This document shows positions 1 to 11,548 of a stretch of 64,000 nt of DNA, piece after piece. Source of the DNA: Pseudomonas sp. DG56-2 (GTDB lineage Bacteria > Pseudomonadota > Gammaproteobacteria > Pseudomonadales > Pseudomonadaceae); the NCBI RefSeq assembly GCF_004803755.1, contig NZ_CP032311.1:4666501-4730500 (forward strand), read 5' to 3'. How positions within the stretch are numbered: the stretch's first letter is position 1; each line of letters starts with the position of its first letter. The position numbers and the translations under genes were made by a program. Under the pieces are notes generated by a model. The model was not told where the DNA came from, made no database searches, and worked only from the letters and a program-made list of their open reading frames with translations.

Positions 1-67
1 CTGCTGTTGAAAGTGCCGATATCGCGGCCCTGGATGTAAGTGCAGGCTACAGGCAACAGCACTAGAT

Positions 68-99
68 ACGACAAGGGCGCCCCGAGGCGCCCTTGTCGT
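68..99 (-). terminator. Hairpin downstream of guaA
   Basis: A perfect 14-bp stem (ACGACAAGGGCGCC pairing with its complement) closes a CCGA loop just past the guaA stop. The T-tract is weak on either strand, so intrinsic termination is likely but not certain. The first 67 bases hold no gene I can assign. Confidence 0.65.
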
Positions 100-104
100 T
101 CAAC

Positions 105-1682
105 TCACTCCCACTCGATCGTGGCAGGCGGCTTGCTCGACACGTCGTAAGTGACGCGGGAGATGCCTTCGATTTCGTTGATGATGCGGCCGCTGACGGT
201 TTCCAGCAGTTCGTAAGGCAGGTGCGCCCAACGTGCAGTCATGAAGTCGATGGTTTCTACCGCACGCAGGGCCACGACCCAGGCGTAACGGCGGCCGTCA
301 CCGACCACGCCAACCGATTTCACCGGCTGGAACACCACGAAGGCCTGGCTGACCTTGTGGTACCAGTCGGCCTTGCGCAGCTCTTCGATGAAGATGTGGT
401 CGGCACGACGCAGCAGGTCGGCGTATTCCTTCTTCACTTCACCCAGGATACGCACGCCCAGGCCCGGGCCCGGGAACGGGTGACGGTAGACCATGTCGTA
501 AGGCAGGCCCAGCTCCAAGCCAAGACGACGGACTTCGTCCTTGAACAGCTCACGCAGCGGCTCGACCAGCTTGAGGTTCATTTCTTCCGGCAGGCCACCC
601 ACGTTGTGGTGCGACTTGATCACATGAGCCTTGCCGCTTTTAGCGCCAGCCGACTCGATCACGTCAGGGTAGATGGTGCCCTGAGCCAGGTACTTGATGT
701 TGTGCAGCTTGTTCGACTCGGCATCGAACACGTCGATGAAGGTGCGACCAATGATTTTACGCTTCTTCTCAGGGTCCGCCTCGCCAGCGAGGTTATTCAG
801 GAACTGGTCTTCAGCGTTGGCGCGGATAACCTTGACGCCCATGTTCTCGGCGAACATGGCCATGACCTGCTCACCTTCGTGCAGGCGCAGCAGACCGTTG
901 TCGACGAAGACGCAGGTCAACTGGTCGCCGATGGCTTTGTGCAACAGCGCGGCAACTACCGAGGAATCAACGCCACCGGACAGACCGAGCAGAACGTTGT
1001 CGGTACCCACCTGGGCACGCACCTGAGCAATGGCGTCTTCAGCGATCTTCGAGGGCGTCCACAGGGCTTCGCAGCCGCAGACGTCGAGGATGAAGCGCGA
1101 GAGGATGCGACCGCCCTGCTTGGTGTGGGTTACCTCGGGGTGGAACTGCACGCCATAGTAGCCGCGAGTGTCGTCGGCCATGCCGGCGATCGGGCAGCTC
1201 GGGGTGCTGGCCAGGATGTGGAACTCTTCTGGAATGCGGGTGACCTTGTCACCATGGCTCATCCAGACGTCCAGGCCCAGCACACCATCGGCATCGACGT
1301 GATCTTCAATGCCATCAAGCAAGCGGCTCTTGCCAACTACATCGACACGGGCGTAACCAAACTCGCGCAGCTCGGAACCTTCAACCTTGCCGCCCAGTTG
1401 CTCGGCCATGGTCTGCATACCGTAGCAAATGCCAAAAACCGGTACGTTCAGGTCCCAGACGGCCTGTGGCGCGCGCGGGCTGTTGGCTTCGTGCACGGAC
1501 TCTGGGCCGCCGGCAAGGATGATGCCGCGAGGAGCGAACTCGCGAATCGCTTCATCGTCCATGTCGAACGGGTGCAGTTCGCAGTACACGCCGATTTCGC
1601 GCACGCGGCGGGCGATCAGCTGGGTGTACTGGGAACCGAAGTCGAGAATCAGGATGCGGTGAGCGTGAATGTCGAGGGCCAT
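105..1682 (-). CDS. guaA: GMP synthase (glutamine-hydrolysing)
   Basis: Converts XMP to GMP using glutamine and ATP, the last step of de novo GMP synthesis in the cytoplasm. The 525 residues match the usual length. An N-terminal class I glutamine amidotransferase domain carries the nucleophile Cys86 (GICYGMQ) and the His181/Glu183 pair (FHPEVTHT). The ATP-pyrophosphatase P-loop SGGVDSS follows at about 235-241, then the C-terminal dimerisation domain, ending ...ATIEWE. It lies downstream of guaB on the same strand with a 79-bp gap that holds a strong hairpin, so the two form a gua operon whose second gene may be attenuated. All key residues are intact. Confidence 0.98.
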   Translation of the reverse strand: MALDIHAHRILILDFGSQYTQLIARRVREIGVYCELHPFDMDDEAIREFAPRGIILAGGPESVHEANSPRAPQAVWDLNVPVFGICYGMQTMAEQLGGKVEGSELREFGYARVDVVGKSRLLDGIEDHVDADGVLGLDVWMSHGDKVTRIPEEFHILASTPSCPIAGMADDTRGYYGVQFHPEVTHTKQGGRILSRFILDVCGCEALWTPSKIAEDAIAQVRAQVGTDNVLLGLSGGVDSSVVAALLHKAIGDQLTCVFVDNGLLRLHEGEQVMAMFAENMGVKVIRANAEDQFLNNLAGEADPEKKRKIIGRTFIDVFDAESNKLHNIKYLAQGTIYPDVIESAGAKSGKAHVIKSHHNVGGLPEEMNLKLVEPLRELFKDEVRRLGLELGLPYDMVYRHPFPGPGLGVRILGEVKKEYADLLRRADHIFIEELRKADWYHKVSQAFVVFQPVKSVGVVGDGRRYAWVVALRAVETIDFMTARWAHLPYELLETVSGRIINEIEGISRVTYDVSSKPPATIEWE

Positions 1683-1715
1683 GACTCAATCTCGTCAGTG
1701 GTAATCAGAAACGAC

Positions 1716-1740
1716 GCGGGGCTGTCGATAACAGCCCCGC
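1716..1740 (-). terminator. Intercistronic hairpin between guaB and guaA
   Basis: GCGGGGCTGT pairs perfectly with ACAGCCCCGC around a 5-nt loop. On the minus strand only a weak T-rich stretch follows (GTCGTTTC), so partial termination or mRNA stabilisation is more likely than full termination. Confidence 0.5.
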
Positions 1741-1761
1741 TTGCAAGTGTTGCCAGAAGCA

Positions 1762-3874
<2,113 letters not shown>

Positions 3875-3946
3875 GACGGCAGCCAAACATGCTTGAAAGC
3901 TGCCAGTTTACCATCGCGGTGCCACATTCCTTTATGATGCTGTCCC

Positions 3947-5326
3947 ATGATCAAAGACCCTTTCGAAAGACTCGGCCTGGACCGCGAAGTCCTCACCGTC
4001 AGTCAACTTAATGGCCGCGCCCGAGTGCTGCTCGAAGACGTGTTCCGCAATGTCTGGGTGGAAGGCGAGATATCCAACCTCGCCCGCCCAGCGTCTGGTC
4101 ACATCTACTTCACCCTCAAGGACAGCGGCGCCCAGGTGCGTTGCGCACTGTTTCGGCAGAACGCTGTACGCGTTCGCCAGGCCTTGCGCGACGGCCTGGC
4201 AGTGAAAGTGCGCGGCAAGGTTTCACTGTTCGAGGGCCGCGGCGACTATCAACTGATTCTTGACACCGTCGAGCCAGCAGGCGATGGCGCCCTGCGCCTG
4301 GCGTTCGACGCTCTTAAAGAGAAGCTCGGCGCTGAAGGCTTGTTCAGTGCCGAGAACAAGGTCGCCCTGCCCGCGCATCCACAACGCATCGGTATTATCA
4401 GCTCGCCGACCGGTGCCGTTATTCGCGACATTATCAGCGTGTTCCGCCGACGTGCCCCGCAGGTCGAACTCACCTTGATCCCCACCGCCGTACAAGGACG
4501 CGAGGCCATCAATCAGATCGTTCGCGCCTTGCAACTGGCTGATGGTCGCGGCTTCGATGCGCTGATCCTGGCCCGTGGCGGTGGTTCGCTGGAGGACCTC
4601 TGGTGCTTCAACGAAGAAGCGGTAGCGCGCGCCATCGCCGCCTGTGTGACGCCCATCGTCAGCGCCGTCGGTCATGAGACCGATGTTTCGATCAGCGACT
4701 TTGTCGCCGATGTTCGCGCCCCAACACCATCGGCCGCCGCCGAACTGCTGGCGCCCGACAGCAGCGACCTGCAGCGACGCATCGACAGCCTAAAGCGGCG
4801 TCTGCTACTGCGCATTCAAAGCCGACTGATGCACGACCGCCTGCGCCTGGACAGCCTGACACGTCGCCTGCGCCACCCAGGCGAACGCCTGCGTCAACAA
4901 GCCCAGCGCCTGGATGACCTGGACATGCGTTTGCGCCGGGCATTCGAACAACGCCTCAACCAGCGCCGCGAACGCCTCGCCCGTCTCGACACGCGCCTGG
5001 CGGCGCAGCATCCTGGACGTACCCTGGCGTTGCTCAAGCAGCGCCTTGACAGCCTCGCCGAACGCTTGCCACGCGCCATGCGCGACACCCTGAAGGATCG
5101 TCGTCAACGCCTCCAGGCCCACGCGCAAACCCTGCAGATCGTCAGCCCCCTGGCGACCCTGGGTCGCGGCTACAGCATTCTTCTCGATGAGCGCGGCCAG
5201 GCTATCCGCAGTGCCGCGCAGACCCACAACGGCCAGCGCCTGACTGCCCGCCTGGGTGAAGGTGAGTTGCAAGTACGGGTTGAAGACAATCACCTGACCC
5301 CGGTCACGCTATCTCTACTGGATTGA
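3947..5326 (+). CDS. xseA: Exodeoxyribonuclease VII large subunit
   Basis: Catalytic subunit of exonuclease VII, which degrades single-stranded DNA to short oligonucleotides from both ends. The 459 residues have the typical order: an N-terminal OB fold (about 1-105, with VWVEGEISNLARPASGHIYF), the nuclease domain with the family signature RGGGSLEDLW and GHETDVSISDFVADVRAPTPSAA split around residues 200-265, then a long arginine-rich helical region. The small subunit XseB is not in the window. The M23 peptidase gene starts 3 bp after the stop, so the two are probably co-transcribed. Confidence 0.97.
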   Translation: MIKDPFERLGLDREVLTVSQLNGRARVLLEDVFRNVWVEGEISNLARPASGHIYFTLKDSGAQVRCALFRQNAVRVRQALRDGLAVKVRGKVSLFEGRGDYQLILDTVEPAGDGALRLAFDALKEKLGAEGLFSAENKVALPAHPQRIGIISSPTGAVIRDIISVFRRRAPQVELTLIPTAVQGREAINQIVRALQLADGRGFDALILARGGGSLEDLWCFNEEAVARAIAACVTPIVSAVGHETDVSISDFVADVRAPTPSAAAELLAPDSSDLQRRIDSLKRRLLLRIQSRLMHDRLRLDSLTRRLRHPGERLRQQAQRLDDLDMRLRRAFEQRLNQRRERLARLDTRLAAQHPGRTLALLKQRLDSLAERLPRAMRDTLKDRRQRLQAHAQTLQIVSPLATLGRGYSILLDERGQAIRSAAQTHNGQRLTARLGEGELQVRVEDNHLTPVTLSLLD

Positions 5327-5329
5327 GCC

Positions 5330-6154
5330 ATGTCCCGTCTGATTACGCCGCTGTTAATGCTGTGCCTGATGTTCGCCAGCAGTGCCCATGCCAGCTACAT
5401 CACCCGTCAATTGAACAAACCCGTACCCGGAGGCGTTGCCGTCATCAACCTTGGCCCAGCCGCCCAGGCGCCAAGCGCTCGCTTTGACGGCAAACCCGTA
5501 CTGGTGGTCAAGGAGCAGAACAACTGGCTGGCCATCGTCGGCTTGCCACTGACCCAGAAGCCCGGCCCGGCGCAGCTCAGACAAGGCTCACGAACACTGA
5601 GCTTTACCGTAGGCAGCAAAAAATACCCCGAGCAACGCATTACCTTGAAGAACAAGCGCCAGGTCAATCCAGACCCTGCCGACCTCAAGCGCATCGATGC
5701 CGAGCTTGCCGAACAGCTCAAGGCCTATCGTAGCTTCAGTCCCAACCTGCCGAGCAACCTGATCCTCGACAAGCCCGTCATTGGCCCTTTGTCGAGCAAG
5801 TTCGGCGTACGTCGCTTCTTCAACGGTGAAGAACGCAACCCCCATGCCGGCCTCGACTTTGCCGTACCTGCCGGCACTCCAATCAAAACCCCGGCCAACG
5901 GCAAAGTGATTCTGATCGGCAATTACTTCTTCAATGGCAACACGGTGTTCGTCGACCACGGACAGGGCTTTATCAGCATGTTCTGCCACATGTCCAAGAT
6001 CGATGTAAAACCCGGCCAGATGCTCAGTCGCGGCGCCGTGGTCGGCAAGGTCGGCTCGACCGGGCGCGCCACTGGCCCGCACATGCACTGGAACGTCAGC
6101 CTCAATGATGCACGGGTGGATCCAGCCATCTTCATCGGTGCATTCCAGCCCTGA
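5330..6154 (+). CDS. M23 (LytM-type) metallopeptidase, periplasmic
   Basis: Predicted peptidoglycan DD-endopeptidase or an amidase activator of the LytM family. A signal peptide (about 1-21, ending SAHA) points to export. An N-terminal beta domain follows, and from about residue 160 a complete M23 domain. The zinc ligands are visible in the HAGLD motif and the GPHMHW motif, so it is likely an active enzyme rather than a degenerate EnvC-type activator. It starts 3 bp after xseA and ends before a clear terminator, making xseA plus this gene one unit. Confidence 0.93.
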   Translation: MSRLITPLLMLCLMFASSAHASYITRQLNKPVPGGVAVINLGPAAQAPSARFDGKPVLVVKEQNNWLAIVGLPLTQKPGPAQLRQGSRTLSFTVGSKKYPEQRITLKNKRQVNPDPADLKRIDAELAEQLKAYRSFSPNLPSNLILDKPVIGPLSSKFGVRRFFNGEERNPHAGLDFAVPAGTPIKTPANGKVILIGNYFFNGNTVFVDHGQGFISMFCHMSKIDVKPGQMLSRGAVVGKVGSTGRATGPHMHWNVSLNDARVDPAIFIGAFQP

Positions 6155-6174
6155 CGCCGGCTTGCGTCATTCAA

Positions 6175-6201
6175 AAAGACCGCGCAATAATCGCGGTCTT
6201 T
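6175..6201 (+). terminator. Intrinsic terminator after the M23 peptidase gene
   Basis: AAAGACCGCG and CGCGGTCTTT form a perfect 10-bp stem around a 7-nt loop, 20 bp after the stop codon. Confidence 0.85.
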
Positions 6202-6309
6202 CCATTCACAAACAGCTATAAAATCTCGACAAGAAGCTATTTTTAAGCATTCCTCTCAATTTTTTCTGAAGGCTTGCCATCCTCAATCCCACTGGTTAGG
6301 GTTGAAGCC

Positions 6310-6387
6310 ATGAAGAACTTTCAGACCCTCATCCTGCTTCGTCAACATCGCAGCCTCTGCCTGGTCAGTGCACGACTACCAAGCTGA
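6310..6387 (+). CDS. Putative leucine-rich leader peptide of leuA
   Basis: A 25-codon ORF (MKNFQTLILL..., ending LPS) has an AGGG ribosome site 8 nt before its ATG and ends 78 bp before leuA. Six of 25 residues are leucine (positions 7, 9, 10, 16, 18, 23), using CTC, CTG, CTT and CTA codons, with one Ile and one Val. This is what a ribosome-stalling leader sensing charged tRNA-Leu would look like. I could not find a canonical terminator or antiterminator between it and leuA, so the downstream mechanism is open. It is too short for ordinary gene callers. Confidence 0.6.
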   Translation: MKNFQTLILLRQHRSLCLVSARLPS

Positions 6388-6465
6388 AACGCGTTGCCTC
6401 GCCTTTTCATCTCGTTTTCGTTCGGCAGGCCACCTTTCCAGGCCGCACACTCAAGGATTGCTTTC

Positions 6466-8139
6466 ATGACCATGCTCAAAGACCCTTCGAAAAAATACAG
6501 TGCCTTCCCTACCGTCAACTTGCCTGACCGTACCTGGCCGTCGAAGACCATCACCCAGGCGCCGATCTGGTGCAGCTCTGACCTGCGTGATGGTAACCAG
6601 TCGCTGATCGAGCCGATGGATGCGGTGAAGAAGCTGCGCTTCTGGAAAACCCTGGTCAGCGTTGGCGTGAAAGAAATCGAAGCGTCGTTCCCGTCGGCAT
6701 CGCAAACCGACTTCGACTTCGTTCGCACCCTGATCGAAGATGGCCACATCCCAGATGACACCACCATTCAGGTGCTGACCCAGGCCCGTGAAGATCTTAT
6801 CGCCCGGACGTTCGAGTCCCTGCGCGGGGCGAAGAAAGCCATCGTTCACCTGTACAACGCTACCAGCCCATCGTTCCGCCGTATCGTCTTCAATCAGGAC
6901 AAGCAAGGTGTGAAAGACATCGCGGTGAACGCGGCCAAGCTGTTCGTCAAATATGCTGCACAGCAGCCGGAAACCCAGTGGACCTTCCAGTATTCCCCAG
7001 AGACCTTCAGCGCTACCGAACTGGAGTTCGCCAAGGAAGTCTGTGACGCAGTGATCGAGGTGTGGAACCCGACACCAGAGCACAAGATCATCCTCAACCT
7101 GCCAGCGACCGTCGAAGTCTCGACGCCGAACATCTACGCCGACCAGATCGAATGGTTTGGTCGGAATGTCAGCCGCCGTGACAGCGTGCTTATCAGCCTG
7201 CACACCCACAACGACCGCGGTACGGGCGTCGCAGCTACCGAGCTTGGCCTGATGGCTGGCGCCGACCGTGTCGAAGGCTGCCTGTTCGGCAACGGCGAGC
7301 GCACCGGCAACGTCGACCTGGTTACCCTGGGCTTAAACCTTTACACCCAAGGTGTCGACCCCGAGCTGGATTTCTCCGACATCGACGGCGTACGCAAAGT
7401 GGTCGAAGAGTGCAACCAACTCCCTGTTCACCCGCGTCACCCGTACGTTGGCGATCTGGTTCACACCGCATTCTCCGGCTCGCATCAGGACGCCATCCGC
7501 AAAGGCTTCTCGCAGCAGAAGGACGATGCCAAGTGGGAGGTGCCTTACTTGCCGATCGACCCTGCAGACATTGGCCGCAGCTATGAAGCCGTCATTCGCG
7601 TCAACAGCCAGTCGGGCAAAGGTGGCATCACGTACCTGCTCGAGCAGGAGTACGGCATCAGCTTGCCGCGCCGCATGCAGATCGAGTTCAGCCAGGTAGT
7701 CCAGGGTGAAACCGACCGCTTGGGCCTGGAAATGACTGCCCAACAGATCTACAGCTTGCTGCACCGCGAATACTTGCAAGCCAACTCACCCTACGCGCTG
7801 GTCAGCCACCGCCTGCAGGAAGAGAACGGCAACAGCAATGTCGAGGTGGAAGTGTCCGGTGAAGGCGAGACCACCTTGCACTGGCGCGGCAAAGGCAATG
7901 GTGCTCTCGAAGCCCTGGTCGCCGGCCTGCCGGTTGCCGTAGAAATCATGGACTACAACGAGCACGCCATCGGCGCCGGCACCAATGCCAAGGCCGCTGC
8001 CTACATCGAGCTGCGTGTCGCCGGTGGTCGCCCAGTACACGGCGTGGGTATCGACGAGAACATCACCACTGCCAGCTTCAAAGCACTGTTCAGCGCGCTG
8101 AACCGTTCATTGAGCCAGCAGGAAGCCAAAGCCGCATAA
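6466..8139 (+). CDS. leuA: 2-isopropylmalate synthase
   Basis: Condenses 2-ketoisovalerate with acetyl-CoA, the first committed step of leucine synthesis. The start at 6466 ([11 protein letters not shown]) has an AAGGA site 8 nt upstream and gives 557 residues, typical of the long LeuA type 2 form. The catalytic TIM barrel begins with SSDLRDGNQ (Arg41/Asp42). The metal-binding HTHND motif lies near residue 240. The C-terminal LeuA dimerisation and leucine-binding domain spans roughly 430-550. Feedback inhibition by leucine is typical of the family. It stands alone between terminators and is probably regulated by the leader peptide upstream. Confidence 0.97.
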   Translation: MTMLKDPSKKYSAFPTVNLPDRTWPSKTITQAPIWCSSDLRDGNQSLIEPMDAVKKLRFWKTLVSVGVKEIEASFPSASQTDFDFVRTLIEDGHIPDDTTIQVLTQAREDLIARTFESLRGAKKAIVHLYNATSPSFRRIVFNQDKQGVKDIAVNAAKLFVKYAAQQPETQWTFQYSPETFSATELEFAKEVCDAVIEVWNPTPEHKIILNLPATVEVSTPNIYADQIEWFGRNVSRRDSVLISLHTHNDRGTGVAATELGLMAGADRVEGCLFGNGERTGNVDLVTLGLNLYTQGVDPELDFSDIDGVRKVVEECNQLPVHPRHPYVGDLVHTAFSGSHQDAIRKGFSQQKDDAKWEVPYLPIDPADIGRSYEAVIRVNSQSGKGGITYLLEQEYGISLPRRMQIEFSQVVQGETDRLGLEMTAQQIYSLLHREYLQANSPYALVSHRLQEENGNSNVEVEVSGEGETTLHWRGKGNGALEALVAGLPVAVEIMDYNEHAIGAGTNAKAAAYIELRVAGGRPVHGVGIDENITTASFKALFSALNRSLSQQEAKAA

Positions 8140-8158
8140 GCGGACGCTGTAAAACCGC

Positions 8159-8190
8159 AAAGGCCCGTATTCCAGAATACGGGCCTTTTT
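8159..8190 (+). terminator. Intrinsic terminator of leuA
   Basis: A perfect 14-bp stem (AAAGGCCCGTATTC) with a 2-nt apex is followed by a T-run, 20 bp past the leuA stop. Confidence 0.95.
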
Positions 8191-8414
8191 TATTATTCAA
8201 TGCTTACTCGCAAACTTTAAGTTTTATTAAAATTGACTCTCGTCAATTTCATATATCAAACCTTATGCTAACGGAATGATTAATTAATCCCTCAACTTAG
8301 TTAACGCTATCCCCACTTATATCCACTCCAGTAGAATAGTGGCTGCGTGCCACCAAACAATAAAAGGAACCGGCCAAACGCTTACTACAGAATGCATATG
8401 AGGTTTGAATCAAC

Positions 8415-10376
8415 ATGCTCAAGAACGCTCCGCTTCGTCTAAAACTATTATTGCTGCTGGTATTACCAGTGCTCGGGTTTTTGAGCCTTGCAGGCGTATT
8501 CATCGTCGACAACTACCGAACGCTCAAGGACATGGATACCACTGTCGAAGCCACCCGAACGGCAACACTTCTGAGCCAGTTGATTACCACCTTGCAACGC
8601 GAACGCGGCACCAGCGGAGTGTTTCTTGGCAGCCGCGGGACCGCCATGGCCGACCACCTGATGTCCATGCGCAGCGAATCCACTGCGGCCGTCGAAGCAG
8701 TGAGCAGGCAGTCCAGCAAGCAAGACGCCGGGCTTGAGAAAGTAATTGCAGCCCTGCAGCGCTTGCCTGAAATCCGTAGCCAAGTGGACAAACTGAGCAT
8801 CGACAGCACCGAGTCAGGAACACGCTACACGCAAATTATCGATCAGTTGATCGGCTACACCCATTCACTAGAAAGCGGTGTAACTAATACCCGTGTGATT
8901 CATGCCTTGAGCGCCCTTAACCAGTTCATTGAAATGAAAGAGCGGGCCGGCCGTGAGCGAGTAACATTTGGCCTGGTCTTCCATCAAGATCGTTTCGATG
9001 AAACTTTGCTATCACGCTTCGCCCGCAACTTGGGAGAATTCAGCGCATATGCCGACGGGTTTCGACGCAAGGCCCCTCCTGCAGCACTGCGCCAATTCGA
9101 CGAAAAAATGCAATCAGCCGCCGCCGTCGAAGTTGCCCGTTTGCAACGCCTGGCATTTGAAGTACCACTAGGCCAGCGACTCGGCGTCAATCCGCAAGTC
9201 TGGTTTGAAACAGCCACCCAGCGCATTGATCAGATGAGCGAGGTCGAGCATTCACTGACCCAGACGGTCGGCACTCTGGCCGAGCAAGCACGCAGCGAGG
9301 CAAGCAGGGCTATGTGGCTGACCATTGGTAGCGCCCTTGTCGCACTGCTGGCAGTAGCACTGCTGGCCTGGGCGATAATTCGCAGCATCGATGTAGCTGT
9401 ACGCGATATCAATCAAGCATTGAACAAGCTGGCCGAACGCGACCTGACCTCCAGGACCACTTACCAGAGTGACGATGAATTCGGCCAGATTGCCAACAAC
9501 CTCAATCGCATGAGCAAAGAGATCACCAACATTGTCGAGGAAATCAGCAATGCCACCACGCAGGTAGCGACTGCCGCCGAAGAGTCCTCGGCGGTCACGC
9601 TGCAAACCAGCCGCAGCGTCGAACAACAACGCCAAAGCACCGAATTGGTTGCCACGGCCATCAACGAAATGAGCGCAACCGTACGCGAAGTGGCTCACAG
9701 CACTAGCGACGCGGCGAGCATGTCTCAGCAAGTCAATGCCAACGCGGCTCAGGGCCGAATCGAGATCGAGAGCACCATCGAGCTGATCCGTCAGCTGTCG
9801 GACCAAGCCGAGCAGACTGCCAGCACCATTGATGACCTCAAGCGCGAAAGCGATGCCATCTCTTCAGTGCTGGATGTCATCCGCGGGATTGCCGACCAGA
9901 CCAACTTGCTGGCCTTGAACGCAGCGATAGAGGCGGCTCGCGCCGGAGATCACGGTCGCGGCTTCGCTGTAGTCGCCTCGGAAGTGCGGACTTTGGCACA
10001 GCGAACCCAGGAATCAACCGGCAACATTCAGCAGATGATCAGCAATCTGCAAGCCGGCTCGGAGCGCGCCAGCACCTCGATGCTTGAAACCTTGAGCAAG
10101 GCTCAGTCAGGCGCCAACAATATCGAACGCGCCGGTGAACTGCTCTGCGAAATTGCCGACGGGGTTGCCAGTATTAATGACCGCAATATTCAAATCGCCT
10201 CTGCCGCAGAAGAGCAGAGTGCAGTATCGGAAGACATCAACCGCAATGTGAACGAGATCAACGACCTGGTGATACAGGTGAGTGCGGGCGCGCAGCAGAC
10301 GGCTGTGACCAGCCAGGAGTTGGCGCGACTGGCGGAACAGCAACAAGACCTGGTCAACCGCTTCAAAGTTGCCTAA
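8415..10376 (+). CDS. Methyl-accepting chemotaxis protein with NIT sensor domain
   Basis: Transmembrane chemoreceptor signalling to CheA/CheW. The order in 653 residues is: cytoplasmic start, TM1 (about 11-31), a periplasmic all-helical NIT domain (about 50-295) with the typical QRERG segment at 61-65, TM2 (about 300-321), HAMP (about 325-378), and a long signalling helix with the conserved hairpin tip [20 protein letters not shown] split near 495-515. NIT domains are associated with nitrate/nitrite sensing, but the ligand here is inferred from the family only. Single gene. The ATG at 8415 is preceded by GAGG about 12 nt away. Confidence 0.93.
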   Translation: MLKNAPLRLKLLLLLVLPVLGFLSLAGVFIVDNYRTLKDMDTTVEATRTATLLSQLITTLQRERGTSGVFLGSRGTAMADHLMSMRSESTAAVEAVSRQSSKQDAGLEKVIAALQRLPEIRSQVDKLSIDSTESGTRYTQIIDQLIGYTHSLESGVTNTRVIHALSALNQFIEMKERAGRERVTFGLVFHQDRFDETLLSRFARNLGEFSAYADGFRRKAPPAALRQFDEKMQSAAAVEVARLQRLAFEVPLGQRLGVNPQVWFETATQRIDQMSEVEHSLTQTVGTLAEQARSEASRAMWLTIGSALVALLAVALLAWAIIRSIDVAVRDINQALNKLAERDLTSRTTYQSDDEFGQIANNLNRMSKEITNIVEEISNATTQVATAAEESSAVTLQTSRSVEQQRQSTELVATAINEMSATVREVAHSTSDAASMSQQVNANAAQGRIEIESTIELIRQLSDQAEQTASTIDDLKRESDAISSVLDVIRGIADQTNLLALNAAIEAARAGDHGRGFAVVASEVRTLAQRTQESTGNIQQMISNLQAGSERASTSMLETLSKAQSGANNIERAGELLCEIADGVASINDRNIQIASAAEEQSAVSEDINRNVNEINDLVIQVSAGAQQTAVTSQELARLAEQQQDLVNRFKVA

Positions 10377-10455
10377 GGCCTGTAGGTACGCCAGGCAAAA
10401 AAAAGGTTGTTCACGGAATTCCGGGAACTACGCACCGGGGCCTGCTAGCGAGTGA

Positions 10456-10552
10456 GCACCGGAATGTGGCTCGAATGGCGATGGACATATCCGTTTGTTG
10501 GGGTGGCACTACTGGCCGGCTTCGCTTTTACGGCGACCCACTTTCGTCGGGG
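10456..10552 (+). repeat. 97-bp direct repeat, copy A
   Basis: Runs from GCACCGGAATGTGGCTC to CGTCGGGG. By hand count it matches copy B at 83 of 97 positions (about 86 percent) with no gaps. Confidence 0.85.
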
Positions 10553-10627
10553 TGTATGGACCGGACACATGGTGGACACGTGTACGGAGACATCGTTGAC
10601 ACATTATCGCCTGCCATCCGGGTTGTC

Positions 10628-10672
10628 CCTTCGGTAGGTTGAGTGTAGGTATTGCGTAGTCGGGTGCAGCCT
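10628..10672 (+). repeat. 45-bp direct repeat, copy A
   Basis: The core GAGTGTAGGTATTGCGTAGT and the nine bases after it (to GCAG) recur unchanged in copy B, 545 bp downstream. Confidence 0.85.
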
Positions 10673-10762
10673 AGACAAAAGGGATGCGCCGTAAGAGCGC
10701 AAAGGTGATCCGAAACCGCCTAAGCCAATGGATCAGCACTGGCTGAATGGGGCACCACCTAC

Positions 10763-10859
10763 GCACCGGAATGTGGCTCAGGTGTCGATGGGCATATCCT
10801 TTTGATGTGGTGGCACCACTGGCTGGTTTCGCCTTTACGGCGACCCGCTTTTGTCGGGG
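10763..10859 (+). repeat. 97-bp direct repeat, copy B
   Basis: Second copy, 307 bp after copy A, same length and orientation. Confidence 0.85.
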
Positions 10860-10880
10860 CAAAAGTGGGCAAAACCCTTG

Positions 10881-10990
10881 TCCCTGCATTCGGCCCTGCG
10901 CTGCGCTCCGGGCTCCCTCATTCCACCCTTGCTCCCGTGGGGACCGCGCCGAAGGGCCGTCCTGGCCCTGCGGCGCTCGCCGGCCATCCA
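10881..10990 (+). repeat. 110-bp inverted repeat, left arm
   Basis: Begins TCCCTGCATTCGGCCCT and ends GGCCATCCA. By hand alignment it is about 87 percent identical (96 of 110) to the reverse complement of the right arm, without gaps. The arms could form a very stable hairpin around a 228-bp loop. Confidence 0.85.
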
Positions 10991-11172
10991 TGGCCGTCGC
11001 CCCACTACGCAAGGGTTCCATTCGGCCTACTGAAGGGACGATTTGTGGCGTCTGCACGATTTGTGCAGGTAGAAGCACAGCAGCGGCAACGGCAACAGCG
11101 AGGTGCTGGTGTGCAGCTTTTGCTTTTGATCTGGCTCTTCGTACATCGCCAGCCCAGACACCCTGGATCGCC

Positions 11173-11217
11173 CCTTCAGTAGGCTGAGTGTAGGTATTGC
11201 GTAGTCGGGTGCAGGCT
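11173..11217 (+). repeat. 45-bp direct repeat, copy B
   Basis: Second copy of the 45-bp unit, lying directly against the right arm of the inverted repeat. Confidence 0.85.
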
Positions 11218-11218
11218 A

Positions 11219-11328
11219 TGGATGGCCTGCGAGCACCGTAGGGCCAGGACGGCCCTTCGGTGCGGTCCCGACGGGAGCAATGCCGGAGCGAAGGGACCCG
11301 GAGCGCAGCGTAGGGCCGAATGCAGGGA
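11219..11328 (-). repeat. 110-bp inverted repeat, right arm
   Basis: Reverse-complement partner of the left arm, beginning TGGATGGCC and ending TGCAGGGA. Confidence 0.85.
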
Positions 11329-11488
11329 CACACGGTTTTGGTTCCTTTTGCCAAGACAAAAGGGACCCGCCGTAAGGGCGGAAGGGGCCAACAGCGCCGC
11401 CGCATCGAATGGATAAGCTCACAGCCTCAAATCCCAGCCCAGCCCAGCCCAGCCCAAAGATCATGCCCCCGGGATTTCGTGAAGAACC

Positions 11489-11519
11489 AAAAAAAGGGGG
11501 GCGCCGACCAAGCGCCCCC
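11489..11519 (-). terminator. Intrinsic terminator of the zwf-pgl-eda operon
   Basis: Read on the minus strand, GGGGGCGC and GCGCCCCC form an 8-bp GC stem followed by a run of seven T. It lies 30 bp past the eda stop. Confidence 0.92.
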
Positions 11520-11548
11520 ATAAGCCGTGCAGCACACAACGATTCAGT

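Larger units (their letters stand above)
10377..11488. repeat. Gene-free tract of degenerate direct and inverted repeats
   Basis: About 1.1 kb with no credible gene. It holds a pair of 97-bp direct repeats, a pair of 45-bp direct repeats and a 110-bp imperfect inverted repeat, plus shorter echoes such as GACAAAAGGGA...CGCCGTAAG at 10674 and 11346 and its complement at 10532 and 10836. A (CCCAG)4 tract lies at 11433-11455. All six frames give only short arginine- and proline-rich reading frames. This looks like the eroded, palindrome-rich intergenic repeats scattered in Pseudomonas genomes, not a gene or an insertion sequence with a transposase. Confidence 0.8.

Noticed and set aside
1..67. 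Short open frames at the left edge on both strands
   Set aside because: Too little sequence and no recognisable motif. They could be the end or start of a neighbouring gene outside the window.
6388..6465. Search for an attenuator terminator between the leader peptide and leuA
   Set aside because: Only short imperfect pairings (for example GCC/GGC stretches) and no T-run after a stem were seen, so I did not annotate a terminator.
11433..11455. (CCCAG)4 tandem repeat, considered as a microsatellite or array seed
   Set aside because: Only four short units with no spacers and no cas genes in the window. It may be a minor slippage tract but not a CRISPR array.
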